A stretch of DNA of 64,000 nucleotides from contig NZ_CP029189.1 of NCBI RefSeq assembly GCF_008642275.1, positions 1,906,001 to 1,970,000 of the forward strand, given 5' to 3'. Made by a program: the position numbers and the translations under genes. This document shows, piece by piece, positions 8,901 to 16,415 of this stretch (positions are counted from its first letter, which is position 1; the number at the start of each line of letters is the position of its first letter). This DNA is from Streptomyces venezuelae. Its GTDB lineage: Bacteria; Actinomycetota; Actinomycetes; Streptomycetales; Streptomycetaceae. The notes under the pieces are model-generated. The model did not search any database. It saw only the letters and a list, made by a program, of their open reading frames with translations, and had not been told where the DNA came from.

Positions 8901-10054
8901 GCGAGCCGTGGGGGTACCCAGGTGTGGTGGCGGAGGATCATGCGGGTCGCGGCGCGGGAGGGGGTCAGTCGCATGGCGGTGTTGCGGAGGGCGACGGCCA
9001 TGGGGTGGGTGAGCTGCTGGCCCATGCGGCCGGCCTGGCGGGCGGCTCGTGCCACTGCTTGGGTGCGGGGGCGGCGTTCGGCGTCGTAGCGGGCGAGTGC
9101 GGCGGGGACGGTGGGCTCGGTGGCGAGGGCTGCGGCCAGGGTGACGGCGTCCTCCAGGGCTTGGCAGGCGCCCTGTCCGAGGTGGGGGGTCATGGCGTGT
9201 GCGGCGTCGCCGAGCAGGGCGATCGGGCCGATCACGTACGTGGGGAGGGGGGTGGGGAGTTCGTTGATGTCGTGGTGCAGGACGGCGTCGGGGTGGGTGG
9301 CGTCGAGGAGGGCGGGGATGGGGTCGTGCCAGGTGCGGAATCGTCGGCGTAGTTCGGTGAGGGGGTCGGTGAAGCGGGTTCGGGCGGGGAGGTCGAGGAC
9401 GGCGTGCCATTCGGCTCGGCCGTCGGGGAAGGCGATGTGTCCGAATTCGGTTCCGTGGCCCCAGGTGAGTTCGAAGTCGGTGTGGAGGTCGACGGGGTGG
9501 TCGGTGATGGCGCGTAGGACGGTGGAGCCGGTGTAGGTGGGGTGGGGGTGGGTGGGGAAGAGGGTGTGGCGTGTGTGGCTGTTGATGCCGTCGGCTGCGA
9601 TGACGAGGTCGGCGTCGAGGGTGGTGGTGCCGTGGGTGACGCGGGCGGTGGTCGGGCTGGTCTGTTCGATGGGGCCGGCTTCGGTGCCGGTGAGGAGCGT
9701 GTCGGTGGGGAGGTGTTCGCGCAGGAGTCGGTGGAGGGTGGTGCGGGGGATGCCGACGATGGGTGTGCCGACGGCTTCTTCGAGTGCGGCGCCGTTCATG
9801 TGGGTGAGCCAGGTGCCGTTGGGTGTGCGGGTGCCGCCGGTGTACTGGTTTCGGGAGGCTTCGCGTACGGCGTGGCCGATGCCGAGTTCGTCGAGTGCGT
9901 GGAGGCCGTTGGCGGCGAGGGAGATGCCGGCTCCGGCGTCTTCGAGGGTCGGGGAGCGTTCGATGACGGTGGCGTTCCATCCGATGCGGTGGAGTCCGAT
10001 GGCGGTGGCGAGTCCGCCGATGCCGCCGCCGATCACTACGGCTGTCTTGCTCAT
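8897..10054 (-). CDS. FAD-dependent monooxygenase (class A flavoprotein hydroxylase)
   Basis: A 385-residue enzyme of the PHBH/UbiH fold. The ADP-binding GGGIGG is at 9-14, the DG motif (Asp155-Gly156) in VIAADGINSHTR, and the GD motif LLGDAAHAMTPHLGQGACQALEDA at 281-303 binds the FAD ribityl chain. Such enzymes hydroxylate or epoxidise aromatic substrates using NAD(P)H and O2. The substrate cannot be read from the sequence. It diverges from the TetR gene at 10127 across two palindromic operators, so it is probably induced when that repressor binds its ligand. The codon usage (many Thr, His, Pro, Arg) is slightly less GC3-biased than the liv operon. Confidence 0.9.
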   Translation of the reverse strand: MSKTAVVIGGGIGGLATAIGLHRIGWNATVIERSPTLEDAGAGISLAANGLHALDELGIGHAVREASRNQYTGGTRTPNGTWLTHMNGAALEEAVGTPIVGIPRTTLHRLLREHLPTDTLLTGTEAGPIEQTSPTTARVTHGTTTLDADLVIAADGINSHTRHTLFPTHPHPTYTGSTVLRAITDHPVDLHTDFELTWGHGTEFGHIAFPDGRAEWHAVLDLPARTRFTDPLTELRRRFRTWHDPIPALLDATHPDAVLHHDINELPTPLPTYVIGPIALLGDAAHAMTPHLGQGACQALEDAVTLAAALATEPTVPAALARYDAERRPRTQAVARAARQAGRMGQQLTHPMAVALRNTAMRLTPSRAATRMILRHHTWVPPRLA

Positions 10055-10070
10055 GCTGAAACCCCCGTTC

Positions 10071-10120
10071 TTCTACACCTGTAGAAAGTGGAGGCTACCT
10101 GAGTCTCTACAGGTGTAGAA
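10071..10120. promoter_or_regulatory. twin TetR operators in the divergent promoter
   Basis: TTCTACACCTGTAGAA (10071-10086) and CTCTACAGGTGTAGAA (10105-10120) are the same palindrome in opposite orientation. Their centres are 34 bp apart, close to three helical turns. They fill the gap between the monooxygenase and TetR starts, so one repressor can silence both genes. Confidence 0.85.
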
Positions 10121-10126
10121 AGGGGT

Positions 10127-10702
10127 ATGGCTTCGGATCGACGTACCTTGCTCGCGGACGCGGCTCTCGACGTGCTGGCGGACGAGGGGATGCGCGGGTT
10201 GACCCATCGGGCGGTCGACCGCAGGGCGGGCATGCCACCGGGTACGACGTCGGCGTACTTCCGGACCCGGGCGGCGCTGCTCACCGGGCTCGTCACGCGT
10301 CTGGTCCAGGTGGACCAGGAGGAGCTGCAGGTGACGGCGGAGGGGCTTCCGCCGCTGCGTACGGTCGGGGAGTTGGTGGACGGCATGGTGCTGCTCACCC
10401 GGCTGCGGTTGACGGGTGAGGGGCGTCGGCGCTCGTTGGCGCGGTATGCCTGTGCGGTCGAGAGCGTGCGTGATCCGGAGTTGCGGGAGATCCTCGTGCC
10501 CCGTGAGAACGCGGGGCGGGAGGCGGTCCGGCTGTTCCTCGCCGCGCGTGGCGTGCGGGACGTGGAGGATCGGACGCACACGCTGCTGACGTGTATCGAC
10601 GGGCTGGTGTTCGATCGGTTGGTGAGCGGCGGTGAGGTGTCGCGTGAGGCGTTGGCCGGTCTGGTCGCCGCCGCTGTCCGTGGGGACGACTTGCCGGGGT
10701 GA
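10127..10702 (+). CDS. TetR-family repressor
   Basis: A 191-residue regulator. The N-terminal HTH spans about 8-52: LLADAALDVLADEGMRGLTHRAVDRRAGMPPGTTSAYF matches the TetR DNA-binding domain with the usual 'Y/F' recognition-helix end. The C-terminal half is a ligand-binding helical domain with no recognisable pocket signature. ATG 10127 has GAAAGGGG just upstream. It most likely represses itself and the divergent FAD monooxygenase through the twin operators. Confidence 0.9.
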   Translation: MASDRRTLLADAALDVLADEGMRGLTHRAVDRRAGMPPGTTSAYFRTRAALLTGLVTRLVQVDQEELQVTAEGLPPLRTVGELVDGMVLLTRLRLTGEGRRRSLARYACAVESVRDPELREILVPRENAGREAVRLFLAARGVRDVEDRTHTLLTCIDGLVFDRLVSGGEVSREALAGLVAAAVRGDDLPG

Positions 10703-10858
10703 GCACGTGTGCTCAGGTGCGGTGGGCGTGTTGGCCGGCGGTCGTTCCGGTGCCCGCGCGTTCTCGCTCCACGGCGGGCACGATGGTGCGGTGGAGTGGT
10801 CGGGGGTTGTGGTCACCTCGTACGGCAGGGGCCCGGGGGGTCGTTCTTCGCGTGCTCG

Positions 10859-10877
10859 TCGACACCCTTGGTGTCGA
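10859..10877. terminator. small hairpin between convergent genes
   Basis: TCGACACC, loop CTT, GGTGTCGA: a perfect 8-bp stem just after the TetR gene and just before the stop of the convergent unknown gene. A second short palindrome TGAGCACGTGTGCTCA (10700-10715) overlaps the TetR stop codon. Confidence 0.6.
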
Positions 10878-10882
10878 GGGGT

Positions 10883-11428
10883 TCACAGGTGCGTGGTGGT
10901 TCGGGTGGTCGGGTCGTAGGTGATCAGGGGTGGCAGTTGGTGGTGGCCGGTGACGGTTTCGGCGGTGAGGACGGCGGGGCGCTCGCATGCCGTGCCGAGT
11001 GCGGTCAGGAAGCGCAGTACGTCGGTGACGTGGGTGGCGTCCTCTATGCCGTCGGGCCAGAGGGAGAATTCGATGCCGTCGACCGGTAGGTGGCCCGAGA
11101 ACCAGGTGTGGCCGTAGCGGACGCCGAGGGTTGCGGTGCTGCCGTCCTCGATGGTGGCGAACGGGTCGCTGGTGTCGTTCGGGTCGAGGTCCCGTCCCTC
11201 GGGGCCGTCGTACCAGGTGAGCTGGTCGGCGGTGTTGCGGAGGTGGCGCAGGACCTGGGGCCAGTGGGTGTCGTCGGTGTCGGCGACGGTGATGTCGCGG
11301 AGGCTTCCGTCGATGTAGAAGGTGTGGCACATCCAGGGGTCGGGGAGGTGGCAGGGGCCTGGGCGGTGTTCGCAGGTGTGTGGGGGCATCGGCCGGTCTC
11401 GGGTGTCGGTTGGTGGTGGGGGTCTCAT
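10883..11428 (-). CDS. hypothetical protein
   Basis: A 181-residue soluble protein of unknown family. The N-terminal 30 residues are Pro/Cys/His-rich and may be untranslated; ATG at 11389 would give 168 residues and ATG 11332 (MCHTFYIDG) 149. The body looks like a compact alpha/beta domain: CHTFYIDGSLRDITVAD, then TADQLTWYDGPEG and RYGHTWFSGHLPVDGIEFSLWPDGIED, rich in aromatic and acidic residues. No catalytic motif is evident. It is divergent from the next unknown gene with starts close together. Confidence 0.55.
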   Translation of the reverse strand: MRPPPPTDTRDRPMPPHTCEHRPGPCHLPDPWMCHTFYIDGSLRDITVADTDDTHWPQVLRHLRNTADQLTWYDGPEGRDLDPNDTSDPFATIEDGSTATLGVRYGHTWFSGHLPVDGIEFSLWPDGIEDATHVTDVLRFLTALGTACERPAVLTAETVTGHHQLPPLITYDPTTRTTTHL

Positions 11429-11472
11429 TATGGTGTGGGGGTGGTGGGTGGGTGCGGCTTGGTGGGGTGGTT

Positions 11473-12036
11473 GTGGAGTCTCTTGCTGCTGCGGGTCTGC
11501 TGGTCGTGGAGGGGTGGAGTGAGCCGTGTGGGCTTGTTCCGCCGTTGGTGACGGGGCAGGCGCCGAGTTGTCCGCCGTCGGAGGGTCGTGTGGAGGCCTT
11601 TCTGGATTTCGACGATCCGCGGTTGCATGAGCGGGCGAACGGGGACTGGTATCGGCTGTCGGTTGAGGGAGGGTTGTTCTCCGGGTCCGATCGCAGGTTT
11701 CTGTTGCCGGGCGGTCTTGTGGGTGACGGTTCTCGGCAGTGGGTGTGTGTCGAGTTGCAGGATGAGTGGGACGTCATGGGTGAGGGTGCGCGTGGTCTGC
11801 TGGGTAGCGCTCACTGTCGTCCTGAGTTCCGGATGCTGTCGCTCGACGGGAGTGTGTTGGTTTTCGCGACGACGTGGCAGTACGGGCTGAGTACGTCTGT
11901 TCTGGCGGATCCGGGTCGTTCGCAGGTGCTGCGGCGTTTTGCGGAGTGGGTGGCGCTGGGTGCGATGGATGGGCCGGGTGGGGCGGATGGGGTGCCGGTG
12001 AGTGTGGCGGCTCGTCGCTGGCTCGACGGCTGCTAG
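11473..12036 (+). CDS. hypothetical protein
   Basis: A 187-residue protein of unknown family. GTG 11473 was preferred because further upstream in-frame starts run into the divergent gene; GTG 11467 is equally possible. The N-terminus is hydrophobic (ESLAAAGLLVVEGW). The middle reads LDFDDPRLHERANGDWYRLSVEGGLF and the end ALGAMDGP..VPVSVAARRWLDG. It is mixed alpha/beta with several Trp. It has no signal peptide or membrane helix and no enzyme motif that I recognise. Confidence 0.5.
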   Translation: MESLAAAGLLVVEGWSEPCGLVPPLVTGQAPSCPPSEGRVEAFLDFDDPRLHERANGDWYRLSVEGGLFSGSDRRFLLPGGLVGDGSRQWVCVELQDEWDVMGEGARGLLGSAHCRPEFRMLSLDGSVLVFATTWQYGLSTSVLADPGRSQVLRRFAEWVALGAMDGPGGADGVPVSVAARRWLDGC

Positions 12037-12290
12037 TCCGCATCAGGCGTCGTTCGTGTGGGGTGCCTCTGGAAACCGGTCGAAGAAGTCCGGCGGGCGT
12101 GGCGGGGGACGGGCCCTTCCGGGCCCGGTGGGGGTGCTTGGGCGGGCATCGGGTCCGGGGGCCGAGTGGGTGTCTCCCGGTGTCCTCCGGGGTCTGCAGC
12201 GGGACCGGTCCGGGCGTCGTAGAACATCACCTGACCTGGCCTTTTGTTCTTCTGGCTTCTACGGTTGCACCGGGTCGGAAGGGGGGCCGG

Positions 12291-13082
12291 GTGGACCGGA
12301 CCGTACGTACCGTCGAGGACGTTCTCGCGCTCTTGGACGGGCTGTTCGCATCTGAATCCGAGGCTGGTCGTTTGGCGACCGGTGACGGCAGGGACTTCTG
12401 GGATCGTTTTTATGCGGACCGGTCGAAGCCGGTCCCGTTCTTCGTGGCGAAGGCCGACGAGAATCTGGCCGCCTGTCTGGATCGGGGCCTGGTCGCTCCC
12501 GGTCGGGCGCTGGACCTGGGGTGTGGGGCGGGCCGCAACGCGCTGTTCCTCGCCTCGCGCGGGTTCGAGGTGGATGCGGTCGACCTCTCCCCCGTGGCCG
12601 TCGCGTGGGGCGAGGAGCGGGCTCGTGAGGCTGGTGTCGATGTCCGCTTCCTCTGTGGTGACGCTTTTGCTCTCCCCGCGACCGAGTTGAGGGGTCCGTA
12701 CGACGTGGTCGTCGACTCGGGGTGCTTCCACCACTTGCCGCCGCACCGTCGGGTCGGTTATCTGGGTCTCCTCGACCGTGTCCTGGCGGTGGGCGGGCAT
12801 CTCGCCCTCACCTGCTTCGCTGCCGGCGCGGGTGGGATGGGTTCGGAGCTGTCCGACGCCGACCTCTACCGTGAGCGCGAGTTGCGGGGTGGCCTCGCTT
12901 TCGAGCCCGAATCGCTGCGCTGGATCTTTTCCGACCTGGTGGAGGTCGAGTTGCGCCGGATGCGGGAGGAGCCGCCCGAGTCGGCATGGTTCGGTGTGCC
13001 GTTCCTGTGGGCGGCGTTGTTCCGTCGGGATGTGGCTTCTGCCGGGTCGGGCGATGTCGGCTGGGTGCGCGGTCTCGCGTAG
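12291..13082 (+). CDS. SAM-dependent class I methyltransferase
   Basis: A 263-residue enzyme. Motif I LDLGCGAGRN is at 74-83, an acidic end of strand 2 (VDAVDLSPVAV) follows, then CGDAFALP and the motif IV-like YDVVVDSGCFHHLPPHRR. A region before motif I, RDFWDRFYADRSKPVPFF, resembles small-molecule methyltransferases of the tellurite/thiol (TehB) type, but the substrate is not determinable. GTG 12291 has GGAAGGGGGG at 12278-12287. The 254 bases upstream hold no gene. It stands alone, next to a convergent MarR regulator. Confidence 0.85.
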   Translation: MDRTVRTVEDVLALLDGLFASESEAGRLATGDGRDFWDRFYADRSKPVPFFVAKADENLAACLDRGLVAPGRALDLGCGAGRNALFLASRGFEVDAVDLSPVAVAWGEERAREAGVDVRFLCGDAFALPATELRGPYDVVVDSGCFHHLPPHRRVGYLGLLDRVLAVGGHLALTCFAAGAGGMGSELSDADLYRERELRGGLAFEPESLRWIFSDLVEVELRRMREEPPESAWFGVPFLWAALFRRDVASAGSGDVGWVRGLA

Positions 13083-13165
13083 GCGTTCGTCCTGGGGGTG
13101 CTTGTTCCGCCGGGGTTGGTTCGTGCCCAGGTCGTGGGCGGCGGACGGGTGGGGCGTCCCGTGTC

Positions 13166-13624
13166 TCAGGACGGGAGGTCGCCGTTGCCGCCGAGGTTGG
13201 CGACGAGGTGGCGGAGGGTGTTGATCGTGGCGGCGTATTCGGTGTCGTCGATGCCTTGGCGCATGCGGGTGTGGACGTGGGCGTTGCGGTCGTGTGCGCG
13301 GAGGCGGCCTGCTTCGCCGGCTTCCGTGAGGGTGAGGTGGTCGTCGGTCTCGGTGATCCAGCCGCGGGCGGTGAGGTCGGTGTAGAGGGCGTCGAAGTCG
13401 GTGTTCTGGTCGTCGAATGGGGTCAGTTTGGCGGTGAGTGCGGTGCGGGTCCATGTGCCGGGGGCGCGGGCTATGTGGTTCAGGGTCCACCAGTGGGGTT
13501 GGGTGAGTTGTTCTTCGGCGAGGGCGGTGCGGAGGCCGCCGATGATCAGGTTTGCTGCTTCGCGGGTCCAGTAGCCGATGGGCTGGGCGGCGAGTTGTTC
13601 CTGGGAGTACTGGTTGGTCGTCAT
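13166..13624 (-). CDS. MarR-family regulator
   Basis: A 152-residue winged-helix protein. It begins PIGYWTREAANLIIGGLRTALAEEQLTQPHWWTLNHI, the MarR dimerisation helix and first DNA-binding helices, and has the wing region DLTARGWITETDDHLTLTEAGEAGR at about 82-106. It is divergent from the EF-hand gene with 64 bp between starts, in which a 20-bp inverted repeat lies. It probably autoregulates and may control the EF-hand gene. Confidence 0.85.
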   Translation of the reverse strand: MTTNQYSQEQLAAQPIGYWTREAANLIIGGLRTALAEEQLTQPHWWTLNHIARAPGTWTRTALTAKLTPFDDQNTDFDALYTDLTARGWITETDDHLTLTEAGEAGRLRAHDRNAHVHTRMRQGIDDTEYAATINTLRHLVANLGGNGDLPS

Positions 13625-13638
13625 GGTGCGACCGTAGG

Positions 13639-13658
13639 ACCTCAGGTTAGGTTGAGGT
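13639..13658. promoter_or_regulatory. 20-bp inverted repeat resembling a SoxR/MerR-type box
   Basis: ACCTCAGGTTAGGTTGAGGT lies between the MarR and EF-hand starts. It matches the enteric SoxR box ACCTCAAGTTAACTTGAGGT at 17 of 20 positions (from memory of that consensus). It may equally be the MarR protein's own operator. Confidence 0.6.
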
Positions 13659-13688
13659 CAAGGTTGTCTTTCGGTGAGGGAGTGCGTG

Positions 13689-13940
13689 ATGAGTGAGAAG
13701 GCCCGGAAGCTGTTCGACGCGCTCGATCTGAACGAGGACGGGGAGCTGACGCGGGCGGAGGTGATCTCGGCTCTGCGTGCGAAGGGGCCGGCGTTGGCGG
13801 CGCGGGGGGATCTGCCGTTCTGGGGTGTGGGGGATGCGGTGGCGTCGTCGGCGTTGTTCGATGCTGCTGATGCGAACGGGGATGCGGTGTTGTCGTTCGA
13901 GGAGTTCGCGGCGGTGGTGGATCGGCGGTTCGGCTGGTAG
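13689..13940 (+). CDS. EF-hand calcium-binding protein
   Basis: An 83-residue cytoplasmic protein with two EF-hands. Loop 1 is DLNEDGELTRAE at 13-24, with Asp13, Asn15, Asp17, Glu19 and Glu24 in ligand positions. Loop 2 is DANGDAVLSFEE near the C-terminus. Both are canonical, so calcium binding is expected; the length fits the small calmodulin-like proteins of Streptomyces. ATG 13689 has GGTGAGGGAG before it; a GTG at 13674 is less likely. It is divergent from the MarR gene and convergent with pyruvate kinase. Confidence 0.9.
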   Translation: MSEKARKLFDALDLNEDGELTRAEVISALRAKGPALAARGDLPFWGVGDAVASSALFDAADANGDAVLSFEEFAAVVDRRFGW

Positions 13941-13959
13941 GCGCGGGTGGGGCGGGGTG

Positions 13960-13992
13960 ACCGCGTCGGGCGGTGGTGTGGCCCGACGCGGT
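13960..13992. terminator. bidirectional terminator between EF-hand gene and pyk
   Basis: A perfect 12-bp stem ACCGCGTCGGGC / GCCCGACGCGGT with a nine-base loop, between convergent genes. Confidence 0.88.
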
Positions 13993-14013
13993 GCGTCGTG
14001 TGTGTCGGGTGTG

Positions 14014-15441
14014 TCAGCGGACGGCGTCGCCGATGTGGTGGATGCGGACGAGGTTGGTGGATCCGGTGACGCCGGGGGGTGAGCCGGCGGTGATGACGAC
14101 GGTGTCGCCGGGTACGCAGCGGCCGATGCGCAGGAGTTCTTCTTCGACCTGGGCGACCATGGCGTCGGTGGAGTCGACGTGGGGGCCGAGGAAGGTTTCG
14201 ACGCCCCAGGTGAGGTTGAGCTGGGAGCGGGTGGCGGGGTCGGGGGTGAAGGCGAGGAGGGGGATGGGTGAGCGGTAGCGGGAGAGCCGGCGGACGGTGT
14301 CGCCGCTCTGGGTGAAGGCGACGAGGAATTTGGCGTCGAGGAAGTCGCCCATTTCGGCGGCTGCGCGGGCGACGGCTCCGCCTTGGGTGCGGGGTTTGTT
14401 GCGGTCGGTGAGTGGGGGGAGACCCTTGGCGAGGATGTCTTCTTCGGCGGCTTCGACGATGCGGGACATGGTGCGGACGGTTTCGATGGGGTATTTGCCG
14501 ACGCTGGTTTCGCCGGAGAGCATGACGGCGTCGGTGCCGTCGATGATGGCGTTGGCGACGTCGCTGGCTTCGGCGCGGGTGGGGCGGGAGTTGTCGATCA
14601 TCGAGTCGAGCATCTGGGTGGCGACGATGACGGGTTTGGCGTTGCGCTTGGCGAGTTTGATGGCGCGCTTTTGGACGATGGGGACTTGTTCGAGGGGCAT
14701 TTCGACGCCGAGGTCGCCGCGGGCGACCATGATGCCGTCGAAGGCGGCGACGATGTCGTCGATGTTCTCGACGGCTTGAGGCTTTTCGACCTTGGCGATG
14801 ACGGGGAGGCGTCGGCCTTCTTCGTCCATGATGCGGTGGACGTCTTCGATGTCGCGGCCGCTGCGGACGAAGGAGAGGGCGATGACGTCGGCGCCGGTGC
14901 GCAGGGCCCAGCGGAGGTCTTCGATGTCTTTTTCGGAGAGGGCTGGGACGGAGACGGCTACGCCGGGGAGGTTGAGGCCTTTGTGGTCGGAGACCATGCC
15001 GCCTTCGATGACGCGGGTGTGGACGCGGGGGCCGTCGACGGTGGTGACTTCGAGGGTGACGCGGCCGTCGTCGACGAGGATGAGTTCGCCGGGGGTGACG
15101 TCGGTGGCGAGGCCTTTGTAGGTGGTGCCGCAGGTGTGGCGGTCGCCGTGGTGGTCTTCGACGGTGATGGTGAATTCGTCGCCGCGTTCAAGGAGTACGG
15201 GGCCTTCGTGGAAGCGGCCGAGGCGGATCTTCGGGCCTTGAAGGTCGGCGAGGATGCCGACGCTGCGGCCGGTCTCGTCCGAGGCCTTGCGTACGCGTTG
15301 GTAGCGCTCCTCGTGTTCGGCTGTGGTGCCGTGGCTGAGGTTGAGGCGGGCGATGTCCATTCCGGCTTCGACCAGTGCTTTGATCTGGTCGTATGAGTCG
15401 GTTGCGGGGCCCAGGGTACATACGATTTTCGCTCGGCGCAT
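14014..15441 (-). CDS. pyk: pyruvate kinase
   Basis: A 475-residue glycolytic enzyme converting phosphoenolpyruvate and ADP to pyruvate and ATP. It begins MRRAKIVCTLGPAT with the conserved RLNLSHG, and contains the metal/substrate signature IAKVEKPQAVENIDDIV, GDLGVEMPLEQVP and ATQMLDSMIDNSRPTRAEASDVANAIIDGTDAVMLSGETS. The C-terminal regulatory domain is full length. The in-frame extension upstream of ATG 15441 lacks coding bias and conserved residues. The leader has a short hairpin (15458-15473) and AT-rich CAAC/GTTG repeats. S. coelicolor has two such enzymes; the context resembles Pyk2 (SCO2014) from memory. Confidence 0.95.
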   Translation of the reverse strand: MRRAKIVCTLGPATDSYDQIKALVEAGMDIARLNLSHGTTAEHEERYQRVRKASDETGRSVGILADLQGPKIRLGRFHEGPVLLERGDEFTITVEDHHGDRHTCGTTYKGLATDVTPGELILVDDGRVTLEVTTVDGPRVHTRVIEGGMVSDHKGLNLPGVAVSVPALSEKDIEDLRWALRTGADVIALSFVRSGRDIEDVHRIMDEEGRRLPVIAKVEKPQAVENIDDIVAAFDGIMVARGDLGVEMPLEQVPIVQKRAIKLAKRNAKPVIVATQMLDSMIDNSRPTRAEASDVANAIIDGTDAVMLSGETSVGKYPIETVRTMSRIVEAAEEDILAKGLPPLTDRNKPRTQGGAVARAAAEMGDFLDAKFLVAFTQSGDTVRRLSRYRSPIPLLAFTPDPATRSQLNLTWGVETFLGPHVDSTDAMVAQVEEELLRIGRCVPGDTVVITAGSPPGVTGSTNLVRIHHIGDAVR

Positions 15442-15540
15442 GAGGCGAGCGTATTCCCCTACCTGTGGGTAGGTAATCGCTTCCGGGTGTCCACTCAACA
15501 ACCTTTGAGCAAAAGCTTGTTGACAACTGTTGAATGTGCA
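15442..15540 (-). promoter_or_regulatory. AT-rich upstream region of pyk
   Basis: About 100 bases, much lower in G+C than the surroundings. It holds the palindrome CCTACC-TGTG-GGTAGG (15458-15473) close to the start codon and several CAAC/GTTG elements between 15495 and 15537, including GTTGACAAC. This is the likely pyk promoter and operator zone; I could not place a convincing -35/-10 pair. Confidence 0.45.
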
Positions 15541-15566
15541 CGGGGGTGCTCCGATGAGCACCCCCG
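15541..15566 (-). terminator. terminator after the SIMPL gene
   Basis: A perfect 11-bp stem CGGGGGTGCTC / GAGCACCCCCG with loop CGAT, 21 bases past the stop of the SIMPL gene and upstream of the pyk promoter region, so it separates the two transcripts. Confidence 0.85.
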
Positions 15567-15586
15567 GGGTGGCTTTTGTGGGTTCT

Positions 15587-16288
15587 TCAGAGTTGTGGAG
15601 GGGTCATGGTGAAGCGGGCGTTCACTTGCGCGTAGACGGTCTGGCGCTGGGGTTCGAGGTCGAGGGGCGGGGGGCCGGTTTCCTCGGTGGCGCTGAAGGC
15701 CATGGTGCGCATGCCGGCGCCGGGGGCGGGGGCGAAGGGGGCGGCGTTCTCGGCTCCGAGGTCGGCGAGTTCGACGAGGGCGGCGAGGTTCGCGCCGAGG
15801 GCTTCGGCGTATTCGCGGGCGCGCTGGACGGCTTCGAGTACGGCTTGGCGGCGGGCTTGGCCGTGGGCGGGTGAGGTGGGGCGCAGGGCCCACCAGGGGC
15901 CGTCGACTTCGGTGAGTTCGAGGTCGGCGAGGCGGGTGGTGAGTTCGCCGAGGGTGGTGAAGTCGCTGAGTTCGGCGGTGATGTGGACGCGGCCGTGGTA
16001 GGCGCGGACGCGTTCGGCGCGGCCGTGGCGGGTGAGTTCGGGGGTGATGGAGAAGGCGCCGGTTTCGAGTTTTTCGACGGGGTCGCCGTAGCTCTTGATG
16101 AGGTCGAGGGCGGTGTTGTTGCGGCGGGTGAGGTCTTCGAGGGCGGTGCGGCGGTCGGTGCCGCGGGCGCTGACGGTGATTCCGATGCGGGCGATCTCGG
16201 GGTCGACTTCGATGCGGGCTTCGCCGCGGACTGCTACGCGGGGTACTTCGGGGGTTCCGTAGGGCTGGTGCGATGCGTCCTGGGTCAT
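15587..16288 (-). CDS. SIMPL-domain (DUF541) protein
   Basis: A 233-residue protein of the SIMPL/DUF541 family, known in other bacteria from oxidative-stress and outer-surface contexts (E. coli YggE, BP26). The fold starts with VAVRGEARIEVDPEIARIGITVSARG and has a helix AHGQARRQAVLEAVQRAREYAEALG, both typical. There is no signal peptide, unlike Gram-negative members, so it is probably cytoplasmic. A second SIMPL protein is encoded at 52545. Its role in Streptomyces is not established. Confidence 0.85.
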   Translation of the reverse strand: MTQDASHQPYGTPEVPRVAVRGEARIEVDPEIARIGITVSARGTDRRTALEDLTRRNNTALDLIKSYGDPVEKLETGAFSITPELTRHGRAERVRAYHGRVHITAELSDFTTLGELTTRLADLELTEVDGPWWALRPTSPAHGQARRQAVLEAVQRAREYAEALGANLAALVELADLGAENAAPFAPAPGAGMRTMAFSATEETGPPPLDLEPQRQTVYAQVNARFTMTPPQL

Positions 16289-16415
16289 GGTTTCACTGTC
16301 GCACTGTCGCTCGTTCGGGTGCGGTCATCGGATCGAAACCTTGTGGGGGTGTTGCGGCTTGTTACTGGTGGGTCAGAATCTACGCGCGTTGTTCAGGCCT
16401 CAAAAGGGAGATGGC

